Shown here one piece after another: positions 4,910 to 5,663 of a stretch of 5,663 bases of DNA. Origin of the DNA: Alphaproteobacteria bacterium (lineage in GTDB: Bacteria > Pseudomonadota > Alphaproteobacteria > 16-39-46). Location of the stretch: positions 1 to 5,663 of the forward strand of contig CANMHY010000062.1 of NCBI GenBank assembly GCA_947497675.1, read 5' to 3'. Positions within the stretch are counted from its first letter, which is position 1. Each line of letters opens with the position of its first letter. Both the position numbers and the translations under genes were made by a program. A model generated the notes under the pieces. It did not search any database. It was given only the letters and a program-made list of their open reading frames with translations, and was not told the origin of the DNA.

Positions 4910-5509
4910 ATGACAAAGTTGTCCCCCCCCAAATTACCTCTTTTTGTTATTGAAAATGAAAGTCATCAAGATATCTTAAGGCGCGTTGCTGAAAATGTTT
5001 CCTTTCCGCTCTCTTTTGAAGATAAAACGCTCATTGAGACCTTAAAACATATGGTCAGTACCATGGAGATGTGCTCTGGTCTTGCGGCGCCTCAAATCGG
5101 GGTTTCAAAGCGCATTATTGTATTTCAAGTGGTCGAATATGTTCTTAAATTTCGGCGTGATGTAGAATTTTTAGTGCCGTTGACCCCTCTTATAAACCCT
5201 TCTTATATTCCTCATCCAGAAGGTGAAAAGACTTTAGATTGGGAAGCGTGTTATTCGGTAGAATCACGTATGGGAAAAGTGTGGCGCTATAAAACAATAA
5301 CGTATACCGGTCAGACAGAAGAGGGAGAGGTTGTTGAGGGAATGGCACGAGGGTTTCTTGCGCGTCTTCTTCAGCATGAAATCGATCATCTTGATGGAAA
5401 GTTAGCGATTGATCTTTATGACCCAGACTCTCCACAAGGGTCTATGGAAGAGATGCGTAAAGTTCGTCTTAAGGAAGTTGAAGATCTTCAAAATCGAGAC
5501 ACTTTTTAG
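4910..5509 (+). CDS. def: Peptide deformylase, variant-motif type
   Basis: Peptide deformylase removes the formyl group from the initiator methionine of new proteins, in the cytosol at the ribosome. Motif 3 is intact: QHEIDHLDG from Q155, with metal ligands H156 and H160 and catalytic E157. The metal-binding cysteine is present as C114. Motifs 1 and 2 deviate: the usual GxGLAAPQ is CSGLAAPQ (55-62, Q62 kept), and the usual EGCLS is EACYS (112-116). This resembles the divergent second deformylase copies common in alphaproteobacteria more than the classical enzyme encoded beside fmt, and no fmt is seen here. The length is 199 residues, with a charged helical C-terminus. A C8 run covers codons 5-7 (4923-4930). 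The gene follows the methyltransferase by 23 bases and probably ends the rpe operon. The def symbol marks the family; it may be a second copy with altered activity. Confidence 0.88.
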   Translation: MTKLSPPKLPLFVIENESHQDILRRVAENVSFPLSFEDKTLIETLKHMVSTMEMCSGLAAPQIGVSKRIIVFQVVEYVLKFRRDVEFLVPLTPLINPSYIPHPEGEKTLDWEACYSVESRMGKVWRYKTITYTGQTEEGEVVEGMARGFLARLLQHEIDHLDGKLAIDLYDPDSPQGSMEEMRKVRLKEVEDLQNRDTF

Positions 5510-5596
5510 GGGTGAGGAAAGAGTTAAAATAGAATTTCTACATAAGGTATCGTTTATGATCTTCACCACAATTTTAGCCCAAAAGTATTCATAATA

Positions 5597-5625
5597 TTTA
5601 CGATTCGTCAAATTTAAGGTATGAT
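5597..5625 (+). promoter_or_regulatory. Predicted sigma-70 promoter for the gene starting at 5660
   Basis: TTTACG (5597-5602, 4 of 6 to TTGACA) and TATGAT (5620-5625, 5 of 6 to TATAAT) are separated by the optimal 17 bases. Transcription would start near 5632, about 28 bases before the start codon. The -10 box lies in the left arm of a large dyad, so the promoter may be repressible. Confidence 0.45.
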
Positions 5626-5644
5626 TCAAGTCATAGGTTAAATT
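5611..5644. promoter_or_regulatory. 34-bp interrupted dyad over the -10 box, candidate operator or terminator
   Basis: Arms AATTTAAGGTATGA (5611-5624) and TCATAGGTTAAATT (5631-5644) are complementary at 12 of 14 positions around a 6-base centre; only the two GG positions mismatch. One more A-T pair (5610/5645) extends it. It overlaps the predicted -10 box, as an operator would. Because T continues to 5648, an RNA copy would also look like an AT-rich terminator hairpin for the upstream rpe-def operon. The symmetry is directly visible; which role it has is inference. Confidence 0.45.
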
Positions 5645-5659
5645 TTTTAAGAGGCTAAA

Positions 5660-5663
5660 ATGG
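5660..5663 (+). CDS. Start codon of a further gene (partial, runs off the window)
   Basis: An ATG at 5660-5662 is preceded by AGAGG (5650-5654), five bases away, and by a predicted promoter and dyad. Only the first codon is inside the window, so nothing can be said of the product. Confidence 0.5.

Noticed and set aside
5402..5629. Open frames on both strands across the end of the deformylase gene and the following spacer
   Set aside because: Both are largely shadows of the deformylase coding sequence, show no known motif, and one would run through the predicted promoter and dyad.

Overview
This is an AT-leaning bacterial chromosome segment. It most resembles an alphaproteobacterium, possibly a host-associated lineage of the Holosporales/Paracaedibacter kind. 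That placement is inference. It rests on the NDUFAF5-type methyltransferase next to rpe, the divergent second-type peptide deformylase, the AT-rich spacers and the nucleoside-salvage gene. There is no rRNA, tRNA, CRISPR array or insertion sequence that I can see. All complete genes lie on the plus strand.

Layout: (1) 3-119, the last 38 codons of an unrecognised gene. Twenty bases later comes a complete inosine/uridine-preferring nucleoside hydrolase (140-1084), probably in the same transcript. (2) 1085-1674, about 590 bases without a convincing protein gene but rich in structure. It holds a long bulged hairpin (1204-1249), a small stem-loop with a T8 tract (1315-1340), two tandem 19-bp dyads of the form TTTAC-N9-GTAAA (1411-1429, 1433-1451), tiny ORFs with a strong ribosome-binding site, and an imperfect tandem repeat just before the next gene. 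(3) 1675-3231, a 518-residue Fic-domain protein with an intact HPFx(D)GNGR motif and its own N-terminal inhibitory helix, that is, a self-inhibited (class II) AMP-transferase-type protein with no separate antitoxin gene. (4) 3232-3411, a 180-base spacer with two short hairpins and a T10A7 run. (5) 3412-5509, a tight three-gene cluster: ribulose-phosphate 3-epimerase (rpe), an NDUFAF5-like methyltransferase-fold protein whose SAM-binding glycine motif is eroded, and an atypical peptide deformylase. (6) 5510-5663, a promoter-like region with a 34-bp dyad over the predicted -10 box, leading to the start codon of a further gene at the window edge.

How they fit: the nucleoside hydrolase yields free base plus ribose, and rpe handles pentose phosphates, so both touch pentose metabolism, but they are in separate transcription units and nothing links them directly. 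The rpe cluster mixes carbon metabolism, a possible complex I assembly factor and N-terminal protein processing; spacings of 8 and 23 bases argue for co-transcription. The Fic gene sits alone between two long spacers and looks like an independently controlled, possibly acquired, unit. The strongest candidates for undescribed biology are the structured spacer before fic, the degenerate SAM site, the variant deformylase motifs and the dyad at the right edge.
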